DNA of 5,475 bases. Origin: Bacteroidota bacterium. GTDB taxonomy: Bacteria > Bacteroidota > Bacteroidia > J057. The position numbers and the translations under genes were made by a program. Numbering within the stretch: position 1 is the stretch's first letter; each line of letters starts with the position of its first letter. Below are positions 1-5,475 of the stretch, in pieces. The DNA lies in NCBI GenBank assembly GCA_003696875.1, contig RFHL01000301.1:1-5475 (forward strand), written 5' to 3'. The notes beneath the pieces were generated by a model. The model was not told where the DNA came from, did not search any database, and saw only the letters and a program-made list of their open reading frames with translations.

Positions 1-23
1 TGAAGGTTCTAACAGGACACATG

Positions 24-50
24 AGATGCTTCGCTTCGCTCAGCATGACA
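24..50. repeat. Short hairpin-forming, probably interspersed intergenic repeat
   Basis: The motif holds inverted arms ATGCT (26-30) and AGCAT (42-46) around a loop with a tandem CGCTT-like core. Strings of the form GCTTCGCTCAGCATGACA, or their reverse complement, recur in intergenic DNA of many unrelated bacteria, and I recognise the motif from that general experience. Only one copy lies in this window, so its repetitive nature cannot be shown here. It lies in a gene-free stretch ahead of the first coding region. It also explains two misleading short open frames that begin in it. Confidence 0.45.
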
Positions 51-135
51 ATCATCGATTGGAGCCATTCAAAGCGATTTTTATCCAAAACTCACGTTAT
101 TGGCTACTACTATGTAACGCTGGTTTTTTCCGACC

Positions 136-570
136 TTGCTCCTGCTTGCTTCTGTTCAGGTGTGGGCGCAGCCCTCACATGCCATTTATCTGGACCTGTC
201 TCAGGAGGATGTGCCCCGCCTGACCGCCGTGGCCCAAAACCTTGCTCCGGGTCAGGCGATGACCTCCCCCTTCCGGGGCGGCGAATTTGTCGTTATCCGC
301 CTCAGATCCCCACGACAACAGTTACGGATTGAGGTGGGGTTTCCGCGAAAAAGCGGGACATGGAAGGCTATCATGCTGCAACCGAAAGACCAGAAACAGA
401 TCGCCGTCTGGGGAAACGCCGCCACCGGGCGGCCCCTGAGCGACTGGGAGATCCGGACCATCTACCAGATGGGCGCTTCCCCAATCTGGGCGCTCGCCTG
501 GGAAACCGTGAACCCCAGAGCCGGGGAAAATTTTCGGCTTTTCCCTGCCATTTTAGCGCTGATGGTGTAG
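136..570 (+). CDS. Hypothetical small secreted protein, start region probably mutated
   Basis: I do not recognise a family. The frame encodes a hydrophobic leader (LLLLASVQVWAQ) followed by a soluble region of about 130 residues. A likely signal peptidase I site lies after Val-Trp-Ala, before Gln-Pro. The mature part contains WKAIMLQPKDQ and IAVWGNAATGRPLSDWEIR and ends in a hydrophobic tail, LFPAILALMV. The only start codon available in the open frame is TTG at 136, which leaves a leader without a positively charged n-region. Eight codons upstream, in the same frame, lies ATG-TAA-CGC-TGG (112-123). Reading the TAA as AAA would give MKRWFFPTLLLLASVQVWAQ, an ideal leader very like that of the gene at 2775. 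The gene may therefore be damaged, poorly expressed from TTG, or affected by a sequence error. It ends 32 bases before galK and could share its transcript. The role is unknown. Confidence 0.6.
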   Translation: MLLLASVQVWAQPSHAIYLDLSQEDVPRLTAVAQNLAPGQAMTSPFRGGEFVVIRLRSPRQQLRIEVGFPRKSGTWKAIMLQPKDQKQIAVWGNAATGRPLSDWEIRTIYQMGASPIWALAWETVNPRAGENFRLFPAILALMV

Positions 571-602
571 CTTTGCTCCTTGCGACAACAATACCATCAG
601 CT

Positions 603-1748
603 ATGGAGCTTTCCTTATCGGGGACTACCTACACTCAAGAACTACAGGTTCGGGCCCCAGGCCGGATCAACATCATCGGCGAGCACACCGACTACAATCT
701 GGGGTATGTGTTGCCTGCTGCGATTGACAAGGGGATCACGTTTCGCATCGGTACCCACAGCGGCACCCGCTGCCGGCTGGATGCCGCCAATCTGGATCAA
801 AGCTATGTCTTTGACATAGCGGATATACCCGGGCCTGAAGCCGATATGCCCGGCTGGGCCCGCTATCTGGTGGGCGTGGTGGCCGAGCTACAGGCTGCCG
901 GCCATACGGTAGGCGGCTTTGATGCCGCCTTTGGGGGAGACATCCCGATCGGATCGGGCCTCTCCTCCTCGGCCGCCCTGGAGTGCGGCCTCGCCTGGGG
1001 ACTGGATCAGCTCTATGGCCTCGGCCTGGACCGTATGGCCCTCGCCCAGGCGGCCCAGCGGGCCGAGCACACCTATCCCGGGGTCAAGTGTGGCCTGATG
1101 GACCAGTTTGCCAGCCTGCATGGGCAGGCCGGGCAGGTCGTGCGGCTGGACTGTCGCTCGCTGGATTTTGCCTACTTTCCCTTTGATACCGAGACCTATC
1201 GCCTTGTCCTGTTCAATACCAAGGTCGAACACTCCCTGGCCGGCAGCGAATACAACACCCGGCGCCTGCAGTGCGAGGAAGGCGTCCTGCGTCTGCAGGC
1301 GTTCTTTCCCGACATTGCCTCCCTGCGGGATGTGAGTCCGGACATGCTGGCGGCTCATGCCGGGGATTTGCCGGAGATTATTTATCAGCGCTGCGCCCAT
1401 GTGGTGCACGAAAATGCCCGCGTGCTGGCTACCTGCGATGCCCTGGCCGCCGGAAACCTGGCCGCAGTTGGCAGCCATATGTTTGCTTCCCACGACAGCC
1501 TGCAGCACCAGTACGAGGTGAGCTGCGAAGAACTCGATTTCCTCGTCGATCAGGTGCGGGAAGACCCTGCCGTCCTGGGCGCCCGGATGATGGGAGGCGG
1601 CTTTGGGGGCTGCACACTCAACCTCGTGCAACGGGAGGCCGTCCCAGCTCTGCAGAAGCGGATCGAAGCGGCCTATTCCGCCCGCTATGGCCGGGCTCCT
1701 GAGACCTATATTGTCCGTATTATGGATGGGGTAGGGGATGTCCAATAG
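603..1748 (+). CDS. galK: Galactokinase (GHMP kinase family), Leloir pathway
   Basis: This cytoplasmic enzyme phosphorylates alpha-D-galactose with ATP to galactose 1-phosphate, the first committed step of the Leloir pathway. The 381-residue product has the usual family length. The galactokinase signature GRINIIGEHTDYN lies at residues 20-32, with Arg21 matching the catalytic arginine. The GHMP ATP-binding loop PIGSGLSSSAA is at 115-125. The catalytic aspartate is Asp167 in GVKCGLMDQF, and the glycine-rich C-terminal GHMP motif MMGGGFGG is at 329-336. The frame is open upstream to 360, but that part overlaps the preceding gene and is not galactokinase-like, so the ATG at 603 is chosen; it puts the signature at the expected distance from the N-terminus. 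No clear Shine-Dalgarno sequence precedes it. No other Leloir genes (galT, galE, galM) are visible nearby. All key residues are present, so it should be active. Confidence 0.96.
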   Translation: MELSLSGTTYTQELQVRAPGRINIIGEHTDYNLGYVLPAAIDKGITFRIGTHSGTRCRLDAANLDQSYVFDIADIPGPEADMPGWARYLVGVVAELQAAGHTVGGFDAAFGGDIPIGSGLSSSAALECGLAWGLDQLYGLGLDRMALAQAAQRAEHTYPGVKCGLMDQFASLHGQAGQVVRLDCRSLDFAYFPFDTETYRLVLFNTKVEHSLAGSEYNTRRLQCEEGVLRLQAFFPDIASLRDVSPDMLAAHAGDLPEIIYQRCAHVVHENARVLATCDALAAGNLAAVGSHMFASHDSLQHQYEVSCEELDFLVDQVREDPAVLGARMMGGGFGGCTLNLVQREAVPALQKRIEAAYSARYGRAPETYIVRIMDGVGDVQ

Positions 1749-1798
1749 CCTAGGGTATTGTCGCCTCTTCTGCACTGATCTGTTCAAAGAATCTCCCG

Positions 1799-2656
1799 AT
1801 GAAAGGAAAAACCGTCGTTATCACCGGAGCCACCTCCGGGATCGGACGTGCCACGGCTCTGGCCCTTGCGAAGCAGGGCGCCCGCGTGATCTTCAATACC
1901 CGCGACCTGATCCGGGGTGAAGCCGTCTGTGAAGCCCTCCAAAACGAATCCGGAAACCCGGAGGTGGAGGTGTACCCTGGAGACCTGGCCTCCTTTACCT
2001 CCATTCGGGAGTTTGCCCAAGATGTGCTGGCGGCCACCGATCGCATCGATGTCCTCATCAACAATGCCGGGGTGTGGATGACAGAATTCAAAACCAGTGA
2101 GGAGGGCTACGAATACACCCTCGCGGTGAACCATCTGGCCCCTTTTCTGCTGACCCATCTGCTCCTGGACCGGCTCAAGGCCAGCGCCCCTGCCCGCATT
2201 GTCAATTTGTCCTCGGCCCTGCACACGCGGGGCCAGGTAGTGGTGGATGAACTGGGCGAAGCCTCAGGCGAGGGGAAGTTTGATGGCATGCAGCTCTACA
2301 GCGATACCAAGCTCATGAATGCGCTCTTTTCTCTGGAGCTTTCCCGGCAGTTGGAAGGTACCGGCGTCACCAGCAATGCGGTTCATCCCGGCCTGATTTC
2401 CACCAATCTGGCCCGGGATACGAATGCGCTGATGAAAGGAATTTTCCGAATGATCGGTAAAAAAACGCGTTCCGGGGCGGAACCGATCGTACATTTGGCG
2501 AGTTCACCTGAGCTGGAAGGCGTGTCTGGCGTCTACTTTGACCGGTTGAAGCCGCGCAAGCCGGCCTCCGCCGCCCGGGATACTGACTTGGCCCAGGCCT
2601 TATGGGCCAAGAGCCTGGAGCTATCCCTGCTTTCCGAAAGGGAAAGGGAGGAATAG
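1799..2656 (+). CDS. Short-chain dehydrogenase/reductase, retinol dehydrogenase-like
   Basis: This is a 285-residue, single-domain Rossmann-fold oxidoreductase. The dinucleotide-binding motif TGATSGIG is at residues 9-16, DL at 62-63, the structural NNAG motif at 88-91, Asn111, the catalytic Ser in NLSS (138-139), and YxxxK with Tyr167 and Lys171. The HPG motif at 196-198 is followed by ISTNL, typical of the retinol dehydrogenase/WWOX-like group of SDRs. Arg35 at the end of the second beta strand (NTRD) suggests NADP(H) rather than NAD(H); that is an inference from the family. The substrate cannot be told from sequence, and similar bacterial proteins are usually annotated only as SDR oxidoreductases. 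It starts 50 bases after galK on the same strand, so co-transcription is possible, but nothing ties it to galactose metabolism. It has no signal peptide and is presumably cytoplasmic. Confidence 0.93.
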   Translation: MKGKTVVITGATSGIGRATALALAKQGARVIFNTRDLIRGEAVCEALQNESGNPEVEVYPGDLASFTSIREFAQDVLAATDRIDVLINNAGVWMTEFKTSEEGYEYTLAVNHLAPFLLTHLLLDRLKASAPARIVNLSSALHTRGQVVVDELGEASGEGKFDGMQLYSDTKLMNALFSLELSRQLEGTGVTSNAVHPGLISTNLARDTNALMKGIFRMIGKKTRSGAEPIVHLASSPELEGVSGVYFDRLKPRKPASAARDTDLAQALWAKSLELSLLSEREREE

Positions 2657-2705
2657 GTACAGGCCGCTTTCCAGGCCGAAACGCGTTTAACTTGTGAACC
2701 CTACC

Positions 2706-2726
2706 CGATCCGATCCCATCGGATCG
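2706..2726. promoter_or_regulatory. Perfect 9-bp inverted repeat between SDR and OMP genes
   Basis: Arms CGATCCGAT (2706-2714) and ATCGGATCG (2718-2726) are perfectly complementary around a 3-base CCC spacer. The repeat lies 49 bases after the SDR stop and 48 bases before the ATG of the next gene. No T-run follows, so it is a poor candidate for an intrinsic terminator. It could be an operator for a dimeric regulator, an mRNA 5'-leader hairpin or a processing site. The structure is seen; the role is inferred. Confidence 0.5.
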
Positions 2727-2774
2727 TCTGACTGCAGCTGGATTTTCCTTCGACGATACGCAATCCATTCAAGC

Positions 2775-3512
2775 ATGAAACGATTTTTCCTGGTTACGCT
2801 GGTTTGCCTGGGCGCGCTCACGACGGTGCTGGCCCAGCGGAATCGCCCCAACTTTTCGATCCAATTGGGGTATGGCACCCGTTTTTTCAATCCTGCACCG
2901 CTTAATCTGGCCATCGACAGCGTTTACAACGTTCAGGCTGCGGCCTTGGGACTTGATCAGGGGCTTTCAGAGGTAAAGTGGACCCCGGGGTTCTTTGGAG
3001 CGGTAGCCCTGCACCGTGGGCGGGCCAGCTTCCGGGCCAGTTATTCCACCTTTGGGGCGAGCTCCTTTGCGCTGGGGATCGACTCTGTGGGGCTCGATTA
3101 CCGGCGCGACCTGGCCGTTCGGGGTCAGCTGGTTACCGTATCGCTTACCAGCGAGCTCATCCCCATCGGGGATTATGTGACCTTTTGTGTGGGAACCGGC
3201 TTCAATGCCATGCGGTTGCAGACCGCTACGGCGCAGGTGGCGGCCTCGGCCTTTGACCCGGAGGCGGAGTTGCAGATCGTCAGTGACGAATGGAAACCCG
3301 GCTTTCTGGTGCAGGCCCCCTTCCGGGTGCACATTCCGCCGATATTTGCCATCTCCCTGGAGCCCTATTATCAGGTATTCTTCTCGCCGGGGGACTTCAC
3401 GGGCGTTAGCCGGGCCATCAGTGGCCCCAGTAGCCTGGACGGCCGCTTAAAAGGGGATATTGACCATTTTGGGATCAATGCGGCCCTGATCGTGTATCTG
3501 CGGCCTCGATAA
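2775..3512 (+). CDS. Putative outer-membrane beta-barrel protein, secreted via Sec
   Basis: The 245-residue product begins with a clear Sec signal peptide: basic MKR, a hydrophobic core, and a Val-Leu-Ala cleavage site after residue 20 followed by Gln21. That Ala|Gln arrangement is common in Bacteroidota. The mature part alternates polar and hydrophobic residues in short segments rich in Gly and aromatic residues, for example FSIQLGYGTRFF near 27-38, GRASFRASYSTFGA, and VTFCVGTGFNAM. It ends in the strand-like GINAALIVYLRPR (233-245). This fits a small outer-membrane barrel, but I cannot assign a named family such as OmpW or PorT. The frame is open upstream to a GTG at 2694, but the ATG at 2775 is preferred because it places the signal peptide at the N-terminus. 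It is flanked by a palindrome upstream and a terminator downstream, so it is probably the last or only gene of its transcript. The function is unknown. Confidence 0.8.
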   Translation: MKRFFLVTLVCLGALTTVLAQRNRPNFSIQLGYGTRFFNPAPLNLAIDSVYNVQAAALGLDQGLSEVKWTPGFFGAVALHRGRASFRASYSTFGASSFALGIDSVGLDYRRDLAVRGQLVTVSLTSELIPIGDYVTFCVGTGFNAMRLQTATAQVAASAFDPEAELQIVSDEWKPGFLVQAPFRVHIPPIFAISLEPYYQVFFSPGDFTGVSRAISGPSSLDGRLKGDIDHFGINAALIVYLRPR

Positions 3513-3536
3513 GAGCCTTGGTGAGGTGGCAGGCTG

Positions 3537-3575
3537 AGCGTGGGCCGGGTACCCCCCGGACCACGCTTGCTTTTT
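3537..3575 (+). terminator. Rho-independent terminator after the OMP gene
   Basis: Outer arms AGCGTGG (3537-3543) and CCACGCT (3561-3567) pair perfectly. After one G/A mismatch an inner stem pairs CCGGG (3545-3549) with CCCGG (3555-3559) around the 5-base loop TACCC (3550-3554). The stem is followed by TGC and then TTTTT (3571-3575). It lies 25 bases after the stop codon at 3512. It separates the OMP gene from the hydrogenase maturation genes. Confidence 0.82.
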
Positions 3576-3587
3576 GGAGACAGGATG

Positions 3588-3630
3588 GAAATTGATATGA
3601 AAAACTCTATATTTATTGAGTAAGTAGTAT
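3588..3630 (+). promoter_or_regulatory. AT-rich promoter-like region ahead of hypB, with imperfect palindrome
   Basis: This stretch is sharply AT-rich in an otherwise GC-rich window and sits between the terminator and hypB, where a promoter for the hyp genes is expected. TATATTTA (3608-3615) matches seven of eight positions of the Bacteroidota -7 consensus TAnnTTTG, but no well-spaced -33 TTTG is evident. The 18-base ACTCTATATTTATTGAGT (3604-3621) is an imperfect palindrome with seven paired positions per half and one mismatch, possibly an operator. The position is strong evidence; the exact elements are inferred. Confidence 0.4.
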
Positions 3631-3662
3631 GAAACCTGCCGCACCGGCGTCTATCCAAAGGT

Positions 3663-4397
3663 ATGAAACAAGTCCCCAAATCTTCGAAAGCCGCCCGCGG
3701 CACCGTACAGTGTGACAACACCACCCTCCATCTGCTCAAGGCCAATGATTTTGTGGCCGAGCGGATCCGCGAGGAGATGGCGCGTCGGCAGGTGCTTATG
3801 GTCAATGTCGTTTCCTCAGCCGGTAGTGGCAAGACCACGCTGCTGCAGGAGACCGCCAAGCGGCTCGCTGGCAAACTCAGCATGAAAGTCCTTGTCGGCG
3901 ATTTGGAGACCGAGCGTGACGCCGACCGCCTGCGGCAGGTCGGGGTAGACGCGTTGCAGATTGTCACCGGTGGGATCTGCCATCTGGAGGCCCAGATGGT
4001 CTGGCAAGGGATGGAAGGACTCAACCTGGAGGGGACCGATTTGCTGTTTGTGGAGAATGTAGGAAATCTGGTCTGCCCGGCCTCTTTCGACCTGGGCGAA
4101 GATTACCGGGTGACCCTCATGGCCACCACCGAGGGGGATGACAAGCCCCGGAAATACCCCCGGATGTTTCTGACCAGCGAGCTGATGCTCGTTTCCAAGT
4201 CCGACCTATTGCCCTACCTGCCGTTTTCCGTCGAGGCGGTGACCCACGATGCCCGGGAGGTGAATCCCGACTTGGAGGTAATCTCCATTTCCAGCCTGAA
4301 TGGAGAGGGACTCGATGCCTGGTGCGAGTGGCTCCTCACAAGGGTGCAGGCCAAGAAAGCCGGCACCGAAATGAGCCTGAACAAGGCCCTGCGGTGA
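3663..4397 (+). CDS. hypB: Hydrogenase maturation GTPase HypB (nickel insertion)
   Basis: HypB is a cytoplasmic SIMIBI-class GTPase that works with HypA to deliver Ni2+ to the [NiFe] hydrogenase large subunit. The 244-residue product has the P-loop SSAGSGKTT at 51-59 (most family members have SSPGSGKTT). GDLETERDADR follows at 79-89. The metal site is Cys106-His107 in GGICHLEAQM plus Cys138 in ENVGNLVCPASFDLGE, equivalent to C166, H167 and C198 in E. coli HypB. The guanine-specificity motif reads SKSD (178-181) where NKxD is usual. The N-terminus lacks both the CxxCGC high-affinity nickel site of E. coli HypB and the His-rich nickel-storage stretch of other HypBs, so it should be a plain nickel-transfer form. 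The ATG at 3663 follows AAAGG, which is too close to be a good ribosome site. It overlaps hypF by four bases. No hypA lies in the 150 bases upstream. Confidence 0.95.
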   Translation: MKQVPKSSKAARGTVQCDNTTLHLLKANDFVAERIREEMARRQVLMVNVVSSAGSGKTTLLQETAKRLAGKLSMKVLVGDLETERDADRLRQVGVDALQIVTGGICHLEAQMVWQGMEGLNLEGTDLLFVENVGNLVCPASFDLGEDYRVTLMATTEGDDKPRKYPRMFLTSELMLVSKSDLLPYLPFSVEAVTHDAREVNPDLEVISISSLNGEGLDAWCEWLLTRVQAKKAGTEMSLNKALR

Positions 4398-5475
4398 AGC
4401 GGGTCCATCTGCATATTCAAGGGCAGGTACAGGGTGTGGGTTTTCGCCCCCTGGTCTATCGGCTGGCCCGGGCTCGCGGGCTCACCGGCTGGGTCTCCAA
4501 TGGTACCGATGGGGTACACATCGAGATCGACGGCAATACGTCCGTCGCGGAAGCTTTGCTGGCCGACATCCGGTCGGCATGCCCCCCCACCGCCCGCATC
4601 ACCGGGCATGAGATCACAGCCGCCCCTGTCGGGGCGGAATATCCGGATTTTCGCATCGTCGAGAGCACTGCCAATGTCTCGGTCAGCCTCCTGCTGACTC
4701 CCGACATCGCCCTCTGTCCCCGCTGCCGGCAGGAGCTGACCGAAGCAGGTAACCGCCGCGAGGGCTACCCCTTTGTCACCTGCACCCAATGCGGGCCGCG
4801 CTATTCCATCATTCGCGACCTGCCCTACGATCGCCCTCTTACCACCATGGCTCCCTTTGCCCTGTGTGTAGACTGCCAGACCGAGTATGACGATCCGGCA
4901 GACCGGCGCTTTTTTTCCCAAACTAATTCTTGCCCCCACTGTGCCGTACCGCTACGCTGGACAGTCGCTGGAAATGCGCCGCAAACGGGCGAAGCGGAAG
5001 ACCTCATCGCTGCTGCAGTGGACAGCCTGGAAGCCGGGAACATCGTCGCCGTCAAGGGTATCGGCGGCTATCTGCTCTGCTGCGACGCCACCCGGCCCGG
5101 CCCGGTGGCCCGGCTGCGGTCTCGAAAGCAGCGCCCGGCCAAGCCCTTTGCCGTCCTGTATCCCGACCTGGGCATGCTGGCCGGGGATGTGGCACTGACG
5201 CCCGCCGCCCGCCCCCTGCTCACCGGCCCTGTATCGCCGGTGCTCCTCCTGCCCCTGCGGCCACAGCCGCAGCATGTAGACGCGGAGGGGGTAGCCCCGG
5301 GCCTGGATCACTTGGGTGTCATGCTGCCTTATGCGCCCCTCTTGCAGCGGCTGAGCAGCCGCTTTGGCCGGCCACTAGTGGCCACCTCAGCCAATGTGAG
5401 TGGGTCGCCCATGATCCATCGGGATGCCACGGCCCAGCAGGAACTCGCCGGCCTGGCCGACGCCTGGCTGGGACA
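4394..5475 (+). CDS. hypF: Carbamoyltransferase HypF, N-terminal half, cut by window end
   Basis: HypF uses carbamoyl phosphate and ATP to carbamoylate the C-terminal Cys of HypE, the source of the CN ligands of the [NiFe] hydrogenase active site. The frame runs open from the GTG at 4394 to the window end, giving 360 complete codons, about half of the usual 750 or so residues. The acylphosphatase domain (about 1-90) has VQGVGFRP with Arg18 and Asn36 in SNGTDGV. A textbook double zinc finger follows with C108, C111, C130, C133, C158, C161, C180 and C183, spaced Cx2Cx18Cx2Cx24Cx2Cx18Cx2C. A YrdC-like domain starts near 200 (IVAVKGIGGYLLCCDAT) and includes LRSRKQRPAKPFAVL and TSANVSG at 331-337. 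The Kae1-like C-terminal domain lies beyond the window. The GTG overlaps the hypB stop (GTGA), and AAGG at 4383-4386 is a well-placed ribosome site, implying translational coupling. No frameshift or internal stop is seen. Confidence 0.96.
   Translation, partial: MKRVHLHIQGQVQGVGFRPLVYRLARARGLTGWVSNGTDGVHIEIDGNTSVAEALLADIRSACPPTARITGHEITAAPVGAEYPDFRIVESTANVSVSLLLTPDIALCPRCRQELTEAGNRREGYPFVTCTQCGPRYSIIRDLPYDRPLTTMAPFALCVDCQTEYDDPADRRFFSQTNSCPHCAVPLRWTVAGNAPQTGEAEDLIAAAVDSLEAGNIVAVKGIGGYLLCCDATRPGPVARLRSRKQRPAKPFAVLYPDLGMLAGDVALTPAARPLLTGPVSPVLLLPLRPQPQHVDAEGVAPGLDHLGVMLPYAPLLQRLSSRFGRPLVATSANVSGSPMIHRDATAQQELAGLADAWLG

Noticed and set aside
21..332. Short frames starting in the 24-50 motif, beginning MRCFASLSM and MLRFAQHD
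   Set aside because: Translations of this type come from the intergenic repeat itself, and the frames then overlap the first gene out of phase.
360..602. N-terminal extension of the galactokinase frame by 81 codons
   Set aside because: It overlaps the preceding gene in another frame, is Arg/Pro-rich and unlike galactokinase. The ATG at 603 gives the normal family length.
943..961. Inverted repeat CCCGATC/GATCGGG inside galK, similar to the 2706-2726 palindrome
   Set aside because: It encodes the conserved PIGSGL motif of the ATP-binding loop, so codon choice explains it.
888..1787. 299-codon open frame on the minus strand opposite galK
   Set aside because: It is the complement of a well-supported GC-rich gene, and its translation shows no recognisable domain.
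2630..2646. Inverted repeat CTTTCC/GGAAAG at the 3' end of the SDR gene as a terminator
   Set aside because: It is short, lies inside the coding region, and no T-run follows.
3592..3605. FNR-like half site TTGAT upstream of hypB
   Set aside because: The second half reads AAAAA-like instead of ATCAA, so the match to the FNR consensus is too poor.
4582..4916. Possible frameshift in hypF at the C7 (4582-4588) or T7 (4910-4916) runs
   Set aside because: The frame stays open through both runs, and the acylphosphatase, zinc-finger and YrdC motifs are all in one frame with exact Cys spacing.
4214..4939. 241-codon open frame on the minus strand opposite hypB and hypF
   Set aside because: It crosses the boundary of two confidently identified genes on the other strand and has no recognisable motif.

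Overview
The window most resembles a moderately GC-rich member of the Bacteroidota (possibly Saprospiria-like or another environmental lineage). This is an inference from three things: signal peptides that end in Ala followed by Gln, start codons that mostly lack a Shine-Dalgarno sequence, and the overall protein style. No rRNA or other decisive marker is present. All supported genes are on the + strand.

Layout: positions 1-111 hold no gene but include a short hairpin-like, probably repetitive motif (24-50). An unrecognised small secreted protein follows (136-570). Its natural ATG at 112 appears to be cut off by a TAA at codon 2. Next come galactokinase galK (603-1748) and a short-chain dehydrogenase of the retinol-dehydrogenase-like type (1799-2656), with short gaps of 32 and 50 bases. 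These three could be co-transcribed. A 118-base gap with a perfect 9-bp inverted repeat (2706-2726) leads to a signal-peptide-bearing, probable outer-membrane beta-barrel protein (2775-3512). A convincing intrinsic terminator (3537-3575) closes this part.

After an AT-rich, promoter-like stretch (3588-3630) a second unit begins: hypB (3663-4397) and hypF (4394 to beyond the window end). These overlap by four bases (GTGA), so they are very probably translationally coupled. HypF makes the carbamoyl-derived CN ligand precursor and HypB delivers nickel, so the organism is expected to build a [NiFe] hydrogenase. hypA is not next to hypB on the upstream side. The hydrogenase structural genes and the remaining hyp genes must lie outside this window.

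I see no strong sign of a previously undescribed system. The points most worth checking are the nonsense codon at the start of the first gene, the palindrome before the outer-membrane protein, and the control region ahead of the hyp genes.
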